This document shows positions 12,301 to 22,867 of a DNA stretch of 64,000 nt, piece after piece. The stretch comes from Rhizoctonia solani. Its lineage: Eukaryota > Basidiomycota > Agaricomycetes > Cantharellales > Ceratobasidiaceae. Position 1 is the stretch's first letter, and each line of letters opens with the position of its first letter. The stretch is from contig NC_057373.1 of the NCBI RefSeq assembly GCF_016906535.1, positions 3,692,862-3,756,861 on the forward strand, in the 5' to 3' direction. The position numbers were made by a program, and so were the translations under genes. The notes under the pieces were generated by a model, which saw only the letters and a list, made by a program, of their open reading frames with translations, made no database searches and was not told the origin of the DNA.

Positions 12301-14529
12301 GGAACGCAAGCGTACAAATATCTAAAGGGTGAGTATGAAAAAGGAAATCCCGTCCCAAAGATGGCTATCCCCGCCTCCAAGCAAAAGGACAACGTGACCA
12401 AGGGGGATAAATGGGATAGTAGGGACTTTGAAGAAACAATAGTGCACGTAGAACAAGTAATAGCATACTGGTCTAGAATATTGAAAGAAGCGGAACGGAA
12501 CTACTCACCAACCGAAAGGGAAGCACTTGCCTTAAAAGAAGCATTAGTTAAATTGCAAGTGTACCTAGAAGGGTCTGAATTCATAGCAATAACGGATCAC
12601 GCCGCCCTTACTTGGAGTAAAACTTACAACAACGTAAATCGGCGACTGATGACATGGGGATTAGTATTTTCAGCCTATCCAGGTATGCAAATAGTACACC
12701 AAGCAGGGAGAGTGCACAATAATGCAGACCCAGTCTCGCGGCTCCAAAGAAGAATACCTTACCAAACAGGGCCGTTAACGGACATTTCAACGCCGCTAAA
12801 GCTAAGCCATGAGGAAGATCCTTTAAGAAATATGTATAAAGAAATAGGGGACAAATTCGAGCAAGAAGTACTGGAAGTAGTCAGCGCATATACTAAGGCT
12901 AGCGAGAAAAGAAGAGACAGGCAAGAAGAAAACGTCTGGATCGCAACTGCCGCCGGCCACATTCCTTGTCAAATAGCCAAATCATATTCAATTCAAATAG
13001 CCATCAGCCCAACCAAAGTAAAGAAGTTCACTCAAGCTTATCTAAGCAACAATCACTTCTCTAAGGTACTGACAGATCTCCGAACAAACTCTAATACGTC
13101 AAAGCCTACATATACGCTGTACAGGTTAGGAGACAACGGGCTATTGTATTTTGTAGATAATAAAGACAGGAGTCGCTTGTGCGTACCCAAGGAGCTACAG
13201 ATAGAAACGATTAAAGAAAATCATGATGGCCTTAACCAAGGAGCGCACGCTGGATTCGCAAAAACTTATCAGCGAATAGCGTCCGTTTATTACTGGCCCA
13301 AAATGGTAAATAAGATTTGACAGTACGTCTTCTCTTGCAACATTTGTCAGAAGGCCGGGCATCGCCGGCACGGACCAAGAGGATATCTGCAATCTATACC
13401 CATCCCGCAGCAGCCATTTGAGGTAGTATCCATGGATTTCATCATGGACTTACCACTTAGCGACAGTTTCAACGCCATCTTAGTAGTAGTAGACAAGCTA
13501 ACTAAATATGCGCATTTCTTGCCTTGCACGACACAAATAAATGAAGTAGAAACGGCCAAATTATTCCACAATAATATTTGGTGTCAGTACGGATTACCCC
13601 GGCAAATTATAACAGATAGAGACGCTAGATGGACAGGCGCTTTCTGGGAGCATCTAGTCAGTCTACTAGGCATCAAACGTGCGCTTACTACCGCATATCA
13701 CCCGCAAGCGGACGGGCAAACGGAAATTATGAATCAGACGTTGGAGATTGCAATCAGGGCATTTACCAACCCTATGAAAGACAACTGGAAGCATCTACTC
13801 GCAGGATTTGCGCATTCTTACAACACAAGTATGCACACTTTGACCCAACAAACTCCAGCCTTCTTACTCAGAGGGTTTCAGCCACTCACTACAGAAGATT
13901 TGCTTGCTCAAACGGCTGAATATATTAAACGGCCATCTAGAGAGAGTGAATCGGCGGAGGAGTTTAAGGAGTCCATAGATACCGCGCGGGACTTAGCAAA
14001 AGACGCTCTCAAGATAGCCCAAAATCTACAGCAAAAGTATTATAATAGGAATAGAACTTATAGTATCTACAAGCCCGGCGATCTAGTACTAATTAATCCG
14101 CACTTGCTAAGATTGCTAAAGAAAGAAAAAGGAAAGGGGGATAAGCTAAACATGAGATACGAAGGGCCATTTGAAATCTTAGAACGAGTCTCACCAGTAT
14201 CCTACCGCCTACGGTTACCGGGAAGCTACAGAATCCACCCAGTAATCAATATTGCGCACATCAAGAACTACAAGCAATCACCAAAGGAGTTTGGAAACCG
14301 GCCCACTAAGCATATACCTTGACAGGATTTTGAGGAAATGCCAGAATACGAGGTAGAAAAGATAGTGAGCGAGCGAATGGTCACTAAAGGGAAGAAGCAA
14401 ATAAGGCAATACAAGGTCCAATGGCTAGGATACGGACCAGAGGAAGACTGATGGAAATCTGAAAAAGAGCTGAAGAATGCACCAGACATAATAAGGAACT
14501 GGCGTAAGATCAAAAACAAAGCAAACTGA
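6352..14529 (+). pseudogene. Gag-protease-RT-RNase H-integrase-chromodomain polyprotein of the 12-kb element
   Basis: A single frame of about 2,725 codons runs from the ATG at 6352. The first 1,600 residues are Gag and protease: a long Ser/Pro/Arg-rich N-terminus, a capsid-like part (about 8990-9500), a CCHC knuckle at 9718-9759 (CRHCGSMMHWDWDC) and a retropepsin DSGS motif at about 10242. Then follow RT (YIDD intact at 11785-11796), RNase H (about 12220-12740), integrase HHCC, the DDE core (about 13430-13770; TDRD and DGQTE) and a chromodomain (about 14341-14500). TGA codons break the frame at 11158, 13318, 14320 and 14449, plausibly former CGA arginine codons. The Gag is far longer than the 300-500 residues common in the group. 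The frame is otherwise open, so decay is recent. Confidence 0.93.
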
Positions 14530-14599
14530 GACAAAATGATTTCAGTCATTTGTAACACAGGAATCTCTAACCCGGTCAGGTTCGCGCTCTCTAATCGCC

Positions 14600-14731
14600 A
14601 GTATATGCGCTAGGGCTCCTTAGCGCTCTACCTTGAGATAGGGATATAAATAACGCTGAAAGCACAATCCCTCTCTTCACCACTCATTTGCCGCTCAACT
14701 TTCTAGTACCGCACTCCACTACCTAACCATC
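14600..14731 (+). promoter_or_regulatory. Internal promoter ahead of the extra ORF
   Basis: Between pol and the next ORF lies GATATAAATAA (TATA box, about 14643-14652). A pyrimidine-rich leader (CCCTCTCTTCACCACTC) follows, and the ATG comes about 85 bp downstream of the TATA. Just upstream is an imperfect inverted repeat (GCGCTA / TAGCGC). This is the layout of a fungal core promoter and suggests the ORF is transcribed on its own. No transcript data are available. Confidence 0.5.
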
Positions 14732-15994
14732 ATGCCCCACTTTGATAATCTTTACTATTACCCAATCTTCACTACTTATTGCAACGATGTCCCGTTGAAC
14801 GCTCATTTGGGCATAGTAGAAGCTAGGCATATATTCGAGCTCTACCACTGCTACGCTGATAAACACAATAACCATACCTCCCCGTACTCGGAATGGCACC
14901 CAGACCCATTGGAGCAACGTCTCCATCAGTCGCCAGACGTTGAAGTCTACTATTGGGACAACGACAAAGCGCACTGGTATGTTGGAATCAACACTAGCCA
15001 TGCGCTCCACGGGGCGTACCAACACGCGCTCCAAACGTTAGGGGACGCGTTGCAACCAAACAATTGGGATCGCAGCAAACCTTGGCAGGACTATGACTTC
15101 GGCTCTAAACTCGCTGAACTAGGGATGCCGTGCATACCCAAGCCCGTCGATTTTTGAGAAGGCGTCTATAGCCTAGCGTTTCATTCATTCCACAATTTGC
15201 AGCGACAAGTACATCACAACAACTTCTATGCTATGTGTCTAATCGCGCTAGCCTACGTTGTCAACGCCGTCCGAATGAATCACTACCACAACTTAGCATA
15301 CGCCGGCTATATGCAAGGATTGCCAGGATTTGTCTCCGCGCATCGTTACTGGTGTAGGATACATGGATATGCCGTAACCAACTTGTCCGAAGATAACGAA
15401 TCCACGGCGGGTGAGTCAGGACTCGAACGCTTGCCAGGCAAGTTCATACTCAGAACTAGAGTCATGCATACAGAATTCAAACCCGGCAAGCAAGATCAAG
15501 ACCAAGAAGTGGACGAGCTGGCTCCAGATTTGCCGCCTCCCGCTCTGTCTCCTATGGAAGAAGAAAATCGACATACCTTACCCAGTGAACCTTCCCTTGA
15601 TTCACGACTCAGCGAAATGTTGCGCAAGCACCTCACTCTCAACAGTATCACCCAGCAACCTGGCAACAACGTCCAACCTCAGCCTAGATGGCACAATCAG
15701 AACGGCCTCGACCATTCTGGAGGCGGATTTCTCCCAGCTAACCCCATCCCAGGAATGTCAAAGCAAGGGCTGGATTTCTTGCTCCAACGGCTACAGGAGG
15801 TTGCCCTACAACGGCGGAAAAAGGAAATTGCAGAAGGAGAGGCAAGAACTGCCGTCCTTGAATGGGAATGGCCTACGGAGCCGGCTCCGTCAAGCGAACC
15901 CCTGATGGGACTTCCTGAGTGGGTGCCCGACGCTTTGAACCAGGATTTGCCCAGGACTTGGGAGGATTATTGGGAAGAAACAAGAAAAGAGTAG
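14732..15994 (+). pseudogene. Extra ORF (ORF3) downstream of pol, unknown function
   Basis: A frame of 421 codons starts at the ATG at 14732 and is interrupted once, by TGA at 15155 (again explicable as CGA). I do not recognise the family. The N-terminal half is rich in His, Tyr and Trp (AHLGIVEARHIFEL, VEVYYWD, NTSHALHGAY); a mildly hydrophobic stretch (FYAMCLIALAYVV) follows the stop; the C-terminal 150 residues are Pro/Gln/Glu-rich with a charged helix (LLQRLQEVALQRRKKEIAE). There is no signal peptide and no convincing membrane anchor, so it is not an obvious envelope protein. It lies in the usual position of an env-like gene. A second gypsy element in this window (minus strand, 26956-27687) carries an ORF with a similar start and similar motif spacing. 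Confidence 0.75.
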
Positions 15995-16070
15995 TTAGAC
16001 ATTAGGCTTGGATGTATGGGATATTCTATCATCGTTTAATTCACTTTGCGCGTCTTGACTGGGGGGAATA

Positions 16071-17160
16071 TGTTATGGAACAGGATAAAATAGTAAAGAA
16101 CGGCAAAGCGAACATGATTTGGCCTTGAAATTAGTGTAGACAAACACTTGTAAAGTACATAGAAATATTCCTTGAATTTTTCTGTTATTTCTACTATTTT
16201 TAATCATGTAAATACTCAAGGTATTAAGGGAGAAACAGTCCCTTGAAGGGAAGACTTAATAACTTGAGTCTAACTAGCTATTCTTAAGTAAGCACTCTGC
16301 TTTCCAGAAGCTACTACCAAGTAGCTAAGAGGAAGGTCTGGGCCTCACTAAGAGCACAGCTTGTTTCAGCCTTTTCCTAGAGTGTCTTAGTGAGGGGAAG
16401 GATATTCTTAGAACTGGAGGCTAACTCTTATAAGGCATGGCTTTATGAGACAGGCTCTCACTTAACATCTCATCTCTTTTCATCTTGTCATGTATCTTAC
16501 CCTACTGTATATAGTAATCACAGGCCTCTAAGGGTATAAATAGCCCCTCGAACTGGCCTTTTGAATGCATCACATTTTACCATCCTCTCTCAGCCTGTGT
16601 GACTCTTAAGAACTTCTATTGATCTCTTTAAGTATCATACATAGTAAATTTGCCTAAAGCTCTTAAGTTCGGCGCATATAGCCTCTAGGACGGTCCCAAC
16701 CTATACAGGGAACCTAGAACCAGCTTAAGTGCGACCCTGCCAAGACTTCCTGGCTGTCTGCTAAGTGTTTGGTGCTTCCACAACGCCTTTACCCCCTTGT
16801 TTACCGTCGGAGACAAGAAAATAAATTTCTATAATTCTCAATTAAATTACAGTGAGTTCCAGAGACTGACATTTAGGTTTTATACTACTTTGCTTGTACC
16901 TCGCGTCGCCTGCTGAACAGTAATACGCTCATTACTGGTTATTGGTAGGGATCACCCTGATACTAACCACCTTACTCTTCTAGCAAGATAACTAGCCACT
17001 CTAATATACTCTAATTTCACTAGCATAGATTTTTCTTATTACTTACCTTCCTAAGTTTTCTACCTTTTATAGTTAGACAGTTACCTTATTTGTCTTTTGG
17101 TTTCTTTCTTTCTTCTTTAGAGTATTTAGTTTTATTACTTTAATTTCCCTATCTATAACA
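16071..17160 (+). repeat. 3' LTR of the 12-kb gypsy element
   Basis: 1090 bp, TGTTAT...ATAACA, preceded by the polypurine tract GGGGGGAATA (16061-16070) and followed by the target duplication ATTTG. About 99.6% identical by eye to the 5' LTR. Confidence 0.97.
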
Positions 17161-20100
17161 ATTTGGCACCAGGTACAACTTGCAGTTTTGGTCAATGACC
17201 ACCCCCATTCCATTCCCTTCCTTGTGTGTCCCATAGGAAACACCCCTGCTATTTTAGGCATGACCTGGCTCACTCAGGAATCACCCCTCATTGACTGGTC
17301 CCTAGGTACCATTACTTTTCCTGACCAAATACAAATTGCATCAGAAGAAGAGGCCAACCCAGACCCCCTGGCCAATCTTCCTACTCAATACCATGAATTT
17401 GCAAAAGTATTTGGCAAAGAAGAATTCAAGGTCCTCCCTCCACATAGGGAGTATGATATCTCCATAGACCTTATTCCGGATGCCAAACTTATGCCAGGGC
17501 CAATTTACGGCATGACCAATGCAGAATCCAAGGCACTAAAGCAACATATTGATGAAGAACTAGCAACGGGCAAGATCCGCCCCAGTACTTCCTCAGCAGG
17601 TGCTCCAGTTATGTTTGTTAAAAAGGCAGATGGTTCCTTACAACTGGTTGTGGATTACTGGAAGTTGAATGACGTAACACATAAGAATGTTTACCTGTTG
17701 CCAAGACAAGACAACTTAATGGCTAAACTTAGGCATGTGAAGTTGTTCACAAAGCTAGATTTACGCTGGGGTTACAACAACATCAGAATCAAGGAAGGAG
17801 ATGAATGGAAGACGGCATTCAGGACCAAATATGGGCTATTTGAATACCTGGTAATGCCATTTGGCCTCACCAATGCCCTGGCTGCCTTCCAACATTTCAT
17901 GAATGACTTGTTTAGGGACCTCATTGATGTTACCATGGTCATCTACTTGGACAACATACTGATCTTCTTGGAAGACCCCAAGGATCACCCTACTCATGTC
18001 AGGGAAGTTCTATCACGGTTGATGAAGAACCAGCTGTTTTGCAAGCTCTCCAAATGTCACTTCCACGTCACTACAGTCAATTACCTTGGCATTGTCATAT
18101 CACCTGCAGGCTTCTCAATGGATTAAAAGAAGATTGAGGCAGTCACTTTGTGGCCCCAACCCAAGACAGTCAAACAGGTCCAGGCCTTCTTAGGCTTTGT
18201 CAACTACCTTTGGCGGTTCATCCCAAACTTCAGCTCCATGGCACGTCCCCTCCACAATCTTACCAAAAAGGAAACCCCCTGGTCATGGGGTGAATTGGAA
18301 GAAATGGCGTTCCATGAATTGAAAACTCTGGTTACCAGATCCCTGGTCCTGATCCATTCCAACCCTACGCTTCCTTATTACCTTGAAACAGACGCATCAG
18401 GGGTAGCAATGGGAGCTATACTCAGCCAACAAGGGCCAGACAACTGGTTACACCCAATTGCCTACATGTCAAAATCATTCTCAGGAGCGGAAGCAAACTA
18501 CAACACCCACAACAAGGAGCTTCTGGCTATCATCAAGGCATTGGAAGAATGGAGAATCTTCTTGGAGGCAATGGATAAACCCATACAAGTTTTCACAGAC
18601 CATTGGAATCTGGAATACTGGATGCAGGCACAAACATTCAACCGCAGGCACACCCAATGGCGCATATTCTTGAGCAACTTCAACTTTGAGATCCACTATT
18701 GCCCAGGAAAGCAGTCAGGGAAACCAGATGCGTTGTCCAGGAGATCAGATTACCTTGACAGCCCCCAGGAACCAGAAATAATGTTACCTGCTGAAGTATT
18801 TGCCAACACATTGGAAGAGGAACTGGAGATTGTCACAGAAATCCAGAGCAAGCTAAAAGAGGACCCCTCCCTTGAACCTATTATCCAGTTCCTGACAGAA
18901 GACGCGGACAATGCACCTCCCTCTATCCAAAAAGCCTATCAAGACTATGACTGGGAGGAAGATCTCCTGTGGTATTGCGGAAAACTAGTTGTCCCAGACT
19001 TGGAACCCCTCAAGGAATGATTATTGAGGGAATTCCACAACTCCCCATTGGCAGGGCATCCAGGTCAACAAAGGACGCTTGAACTTGTCAGCAGGAATTA
19101 TTGGTGGCCTGGAATAAAATCCTCTGCTAAAGAATGGGTTGAATGCTGCCCAATATGCCAAGCCAACCAACAAGCCAATGCACCGGTCATTGCCCTTAAA
19201 CCCCTAGAAGTCCCACCATTCCCTTTCCACACAATCTTGTATGACTTCATCACAGGGTTCCCCAAGTCCCAGGGACACAATGCTATCTTAGTGGTGATTG
19301 ATTTGTTTTCCAAGTTTGGCCACTTCATCCCCACTTCCAAGAAAATCTCCGCAAAAGGCCTTGCTGATCTGTTCATCACCCACATCTGGAAACTCCATGG
19401 GTTACCTGTCAAAATGGTCTCTGATTGAGGAACAACCTTCACAGGAAAGTTCCTGAGGGCACTGTACCAATGGCTTGGAGTCAAACCAGCGTTCTCCTTG
19501 GCCTATCACCCAGAATCAGACGGACAAACGGAAAGAGTCAACCAGTTCATCAAATTCTACCTGCGCTCCTACATTGCAGCCAGCCACTTTGATTGGGCTG
19601 CCTGGTTACCATTGGCAGAGTACGCATACAATAATGCCAAGCATGCAGCAACTGGAAGAACACCCTTTGAACTTGTTTATGGACAGAATCCAGTAATGAA
19701 CCCATCAAATGTTCCAGCCAATGTCCCAGAAGCAGATGCAGTAGCAGACACATTAGCTTGGGAATGGAAGGAAGCTGAATCAGCCCTTAGGATGAGCAAG
19801 GAAAGAATGACCAGGAATCAGGGAATAGTACCAGAATACTTGGTAGGCAAGAAGGTTTGGCTAGATGGGAAGAACGTAGAACTCAGGACCAACTCCAACA
19901 AACTGGATCCTAAACAACTAGGCCCCTTCAAAATCACAGAAAGAATATCCAGCCACACCTACCGTCTCAAACTGCCAGAATCCTTGAAGATCCATGATGT
20001 ATTCTATGTAGGACTGCTATCCAAAACCTACAAATCCTCAAGTCAACCGTTCCCAGAACAACCCCCTCCCAAAACAATAGAAGGGGAAGAGGAATACAAG

Positions 20101-20286
20101 GTCAAACAAATCATTGATTCTAAGCAACAACGGGGAAAGTGGTTTTATCTGATAAAATGGAAGGGGTATGGCCCAGAAGACAATTCCTGGGAGCCAGAAG
20201 AACTGTTGGAACACAGCCAGGAAGAGGTCAAGCGCTTCAACCAAGCCAGACTCAGAAAGGCTTGTGACGCTGCCAAGAGCCTTTAA
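17161..20286 (+). pseudogene. Gypsy element 2 pol, 3' part
   Basis: This continues the protease frame broken at 5157. In one frame it encodes the protease end (LGMTWL), RT (about 17560-18120), RNase H (about 18370-18740), integrase HHCC (about 19050-19170, HPGQQRTLEL then CPICQ), the DDE core (about 19230-19650; DGQTERVNQ) and a chromodomain (about 20085-20240; EEEYKVKQI, KWKGYGPED, SWEP). In-frame stops are TAA at 18124 (probably CAA) and TGA at 19018 and 19426 (probably CGA). RT has YLDN at 17944-17955 and DYWKLN where DYRKLN is usual. The protein is close to the pol at 1-3193. A polypurine tract and an LTR start follow at once. Confidence 0.93.
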
Positions 20287-20297
20287 GGGGGGGGCAA

Positions 20298-20900
20298 TGT
20301 CATAACCTCCTAAACCATACCATTGGATTTGCCCAATTTTTCTATTAATTTTAGTATTTTTTACGGACTCTTTATCTTATGTTTTTCGATCACGTGATCT
20401 CGGCGCTTATTATGCCGAGATGCCGCGCCAAGATGCCGTGCCAAGGGCGCTTAGGAGAAATCCACGCTTCTGCGCAGCCTGCAGCACACTTCTCATTTCA
20501 CATGTAGTCTTCTATTCACACACGCACAGACCACACGTACTTAGAAGTTTTGTCTATATATACAGCAGGGAAATTGCTTGGGGACCCCAAGTTGATTTTA
20601 CCTTGTCTCATACTCATTGAGGAGGACCATCCAGCCAGCTAAGTAGCTGGCCCCTATTAGTTCTCAGACAATAACCCCCACTTAACTCATCACACCTCCC
20701 AGGCCTCTGGCCCCTTTGTCAGTAGTTAGTAGTAAGCTGCCTTACGCAGCAAGTAGTATAGCCTAGATAGAAGTAGATACATAGTCTTGCTTGTAGTAGT
20801 ACGGCCACAAGCGCCCACACCCACTAGCGTGTACCCACCTTACAGTGGTGTACAACAACCTGGGTTAATGGTAAGCCACTTGTGACTACATGCACACCCA
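20298..20900 (+). repeat. 3' LTR of gypsy element 2, right end uncertain
   Basis: Starts TGTCATAACC directly after the polypurine tract GGGGGGGGCAA. It holds a TATA-like TCTATATATACAGC near 20555 and a hairpin (ATCTCGGC / GCCGAGAT) near 20398-20423. I could not find a matching TGACA end, so the right limit is approximate; the LTR may be cut where the DIRS-like element begins. Part of its 3' region resembles the LTR at 48664 (shared CAGCCACAAGCGCC-like stretch). Confidence 0.6.
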
Positions 20901-20918
20901 ATGGTTACCTTCAAGTAA

Positions 20919-22682
20919 ATGGCAGGCGTTTCTGCTACATCTTCAATGGTGCCAAAGGATGTTCCACCCCTAGATGCCTCCATGGTCCCCACATCTGATC
21001 TCTCTGTGGCCTCAACAGCCATAATGCACAAGACTGCTCAGATTGACCCTCAAAAAATTGTCACACCCCTCATCCCTGCAGCTTGGCACTCTTGCCTGGA
21101 AAACCTCAAGCTCCTCCACATGTTTAGCAATGTCCCAGTTGGCTTAACCCAAGGCTTCCAACTTGGTGCCTCATGGGCCCTTTCCTCTACCTCAACCCTG
21201 CCTAATCACAAATCTGCTCATGATTCTCCTTCTATCATTGACTCCCATACTTCTAAAGAGCTGGTGCTTGGTTGCTACTCTGACCCTTTCCTGCATACAT
21301 CCTTATTCAACTTAATTGGTCATTTCTGTTCTGCCCTGCTAGGGCTTGTATCTAAACCTTCCTCACCAGGGGAATTCAGAATGGTACAGGATTTTTCTTT
21401 CTCCCACTCTGAGGGTCAGAACAACCCAGTCAACAGTGAGATCAATGTGGAGGAGTTCCCATGCATATGGGGATTATTTGATAATGTGGTACAGGCCCTT
21501 TTAGACCTCCCAGAGGGCTCATCAGCTGCAACATTTGATGTGGACACGGCATACCAGTGCATACCCATTCACCCAGACAACCAACCAAGTACCATTGTGT
21601 CATGGCACAACCAGCTCTACATTGATCATTGTGCTCCTTTTGGGGCTGCTAGCTCCAATGGCTTGTTTGCACAGTGCAGCAATGTAATGCTCATGATTCT
21701 CAAGGCTTCCTTGGGATGCTGCATTGTTAAGTGGGTGGATGATTATGTCATCATCAGGCCCCCCCATGATCTCCCTGGGGGCAACACAGTTGAGCAGGAC
21801 ATATACAATGTAGCCTTGCTGCTTGGATGGCCATGGAAATCCACCAAAACCAAACCATTTGCATCATCATTTATTTTTCTTGGTTCCAAGTGGTTGATTC
21901 CTGCCCAGGAGGTCTCAATTCTGCCCAAGAAACAACATAGGTTTCTCAATAAGATAGCAGTATGGCTCAATGCAGACAGGGTGTTGTTGAAAAGTACACA
22001 GCAACTTATTGGCTCCCTTGTCCACTGCACAAATGTAGTTTGCAATGGCAGGGAATGGCTTGCTGGTCTGATCCACTTTAGCACTACCTTTCCTCACGCT
22101 CACTGTTTTTGTTTTATTGTATGCGCTAAGCCAGCTCTGGCAACCCAGGACACATTGTGGTGGCAAGCCAAGCTGTCTGCCAATGTATGCTGCTGCACTA
22201 TCTCCCCACCTCCCCTGGCATACCCTCACAAATTCTTTATGGACGTGTCCATGTCTTTTGGTATTGCAACCAGTGTTGACAACCATTGGGCAGCCTGGCA
22301 ACTAATGCAGGGTTGGAGATCCAACAGTTGCAATATTGGTTGGGCCAAAATATTGGCCCTTGAAATGACACTGGAATCAGCAATTGCCTACAGTATTTGC
22401 AATTTACTGCTACACTTCTGCTTGGACAACCAGGACATCATTTTTGCCATGGCTGCCAGTAGATTGCATAATCTGGAGCAGAACAATGCAATTAAATGTA
22501 TTTTTGCTTGCTCAGCCCAATTTGGCCTCCATATCAACACATCTCACATTGCTTCAGATGAAAACCCAGCTGATCCACTGTCATGTGGTGTACCCATCCA
22601 CACTATGCCCCATTGCTTGTGGTCCACGCCAATTCCAGCCCATCTAGCTGCACTCCTGGCCTTCACACTGCTCTCACTGTAG
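20919..22682 (+). CDS. DIRS-type reverse transcriptase-RNase H
   Basis: An uninterrupted 587-residue ORF. RT motifs of the DIRS class are visible: EFRMVQDFS (about residue 148), ATFDVDTAY, APFGAASSNGLF and the catalytic VDD (CCIVKWVDDYVII). An RNase H region follows with FMDVS and, near the end, HIASDENPADPLS. DIRS elements lack LTR integrase and use a tyrosine recombinase, and one is encoded just downstream. The start at 20919 is the first ATG of the frame; a gag expected upstream was not found, so the element is truncated or its gag is unrecognised. The product copies element RNA in host cells. It is possibly still translatable. Confidence 0.85.
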   Translation: MAGVSATSSMVPKDVPPLDASMVPTSDLSVASTAIMHKTAQIDPQKIVTPLIPAAWHSCLENLKLLHMFSNVPVGLTQGFQLGASWALSSTSTLPNHKSAHDSPSIIDSHTSKELVLGCYSDPFLHTSLFNLIGHFCSALLGLVSKPSSPGEFRMVQDFSFSHSEGQNNPVNSEINVEEFPCIWGLFDNVVQALLDLPEGSSAATFDVDTAYQCIPIHPDNQPSTIVSWHNQLYIDHCAPFGAASSNGLFAQCSNVMLMILKASLGCCIVKWVDDYVIIRPPHDLPGGNTVEQDIYNVALLLGWPWKSTKTKPFASSFIFLGSKWLIPAQEVSILPKKQHRFLNKIAVWLNADRVLLKSTQQLIGSLVHCTNVVCNGREWLAGLIHFSTTFPHAHCFCFIVCAKPALATQDTLWWQAKLSANVCCCTISPPPLAYPHKFFMDVSMSFGIATSVDNHWAAWQLMQGWRSNSCNIGWAKILALEMTLESAIAYSICNLLLHFCLDNQDIIFAMAASRLHNLEQNNAIKCIFACSAQFGLHINTSHIASDENPADPLSCGVPIHTMPHCLWSTPIPAHLAALLAFTLLSL

Positions 22683-22867
22683 CCCTGTACGTGTTTGTCT
22701 TTTGCTGCTATCCCACAGTGACTTGTTTTCTTCTTCCCATGTTGTGGGCCTGCACCTTTGTCTTTTGCACACCTAATTACCTCCCCTTGCTCACAGTTGT
22801 ACTGCCCATTGCATTTCCCTGTATATTACACATCACCTGGCCATCCACATATATCACATGATGTCAC

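Larger units (their letters stand above)
5157..17160 (+). mobile_element. Complete 12.0-kb Ty3/gypsy chromovirus with an extra 3' ORF
   Basis: The element has two 1090-bp LTRs (5157-6246 and 16071-17160), TG...CA ends, a primer-binding site right after the 5' LTR, a polypurine tract (GGGGGGAATA, 16061-16070) before the 3' LTR, and a 5-bp target duplication ATTTG (5152-5156 and 17161-17165). By eye the LTRs differ at only about four positions, so the insertion is young. Inside are one long gag-protease-RT-RNase H-integrase-chromodomain frame (6352-14529) and a separate ORF (14732-15994) behind its own TATA box. Despite its youth, the coding frames carry five TGA stops in total. It sits inside the protease of gypsy element 2. 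A solo LTR of the same family is at 39262-40366. Confidence 0.96.

Noticed and set aside
1566..15157. TGA as a sense codon or selenocysteine in the retroelements
   Set aside because: TGG encodes Trp normally, the kinase has no internal TGA, and the stops fall at arginine sites in several unrelated families, which fits CGA decay.
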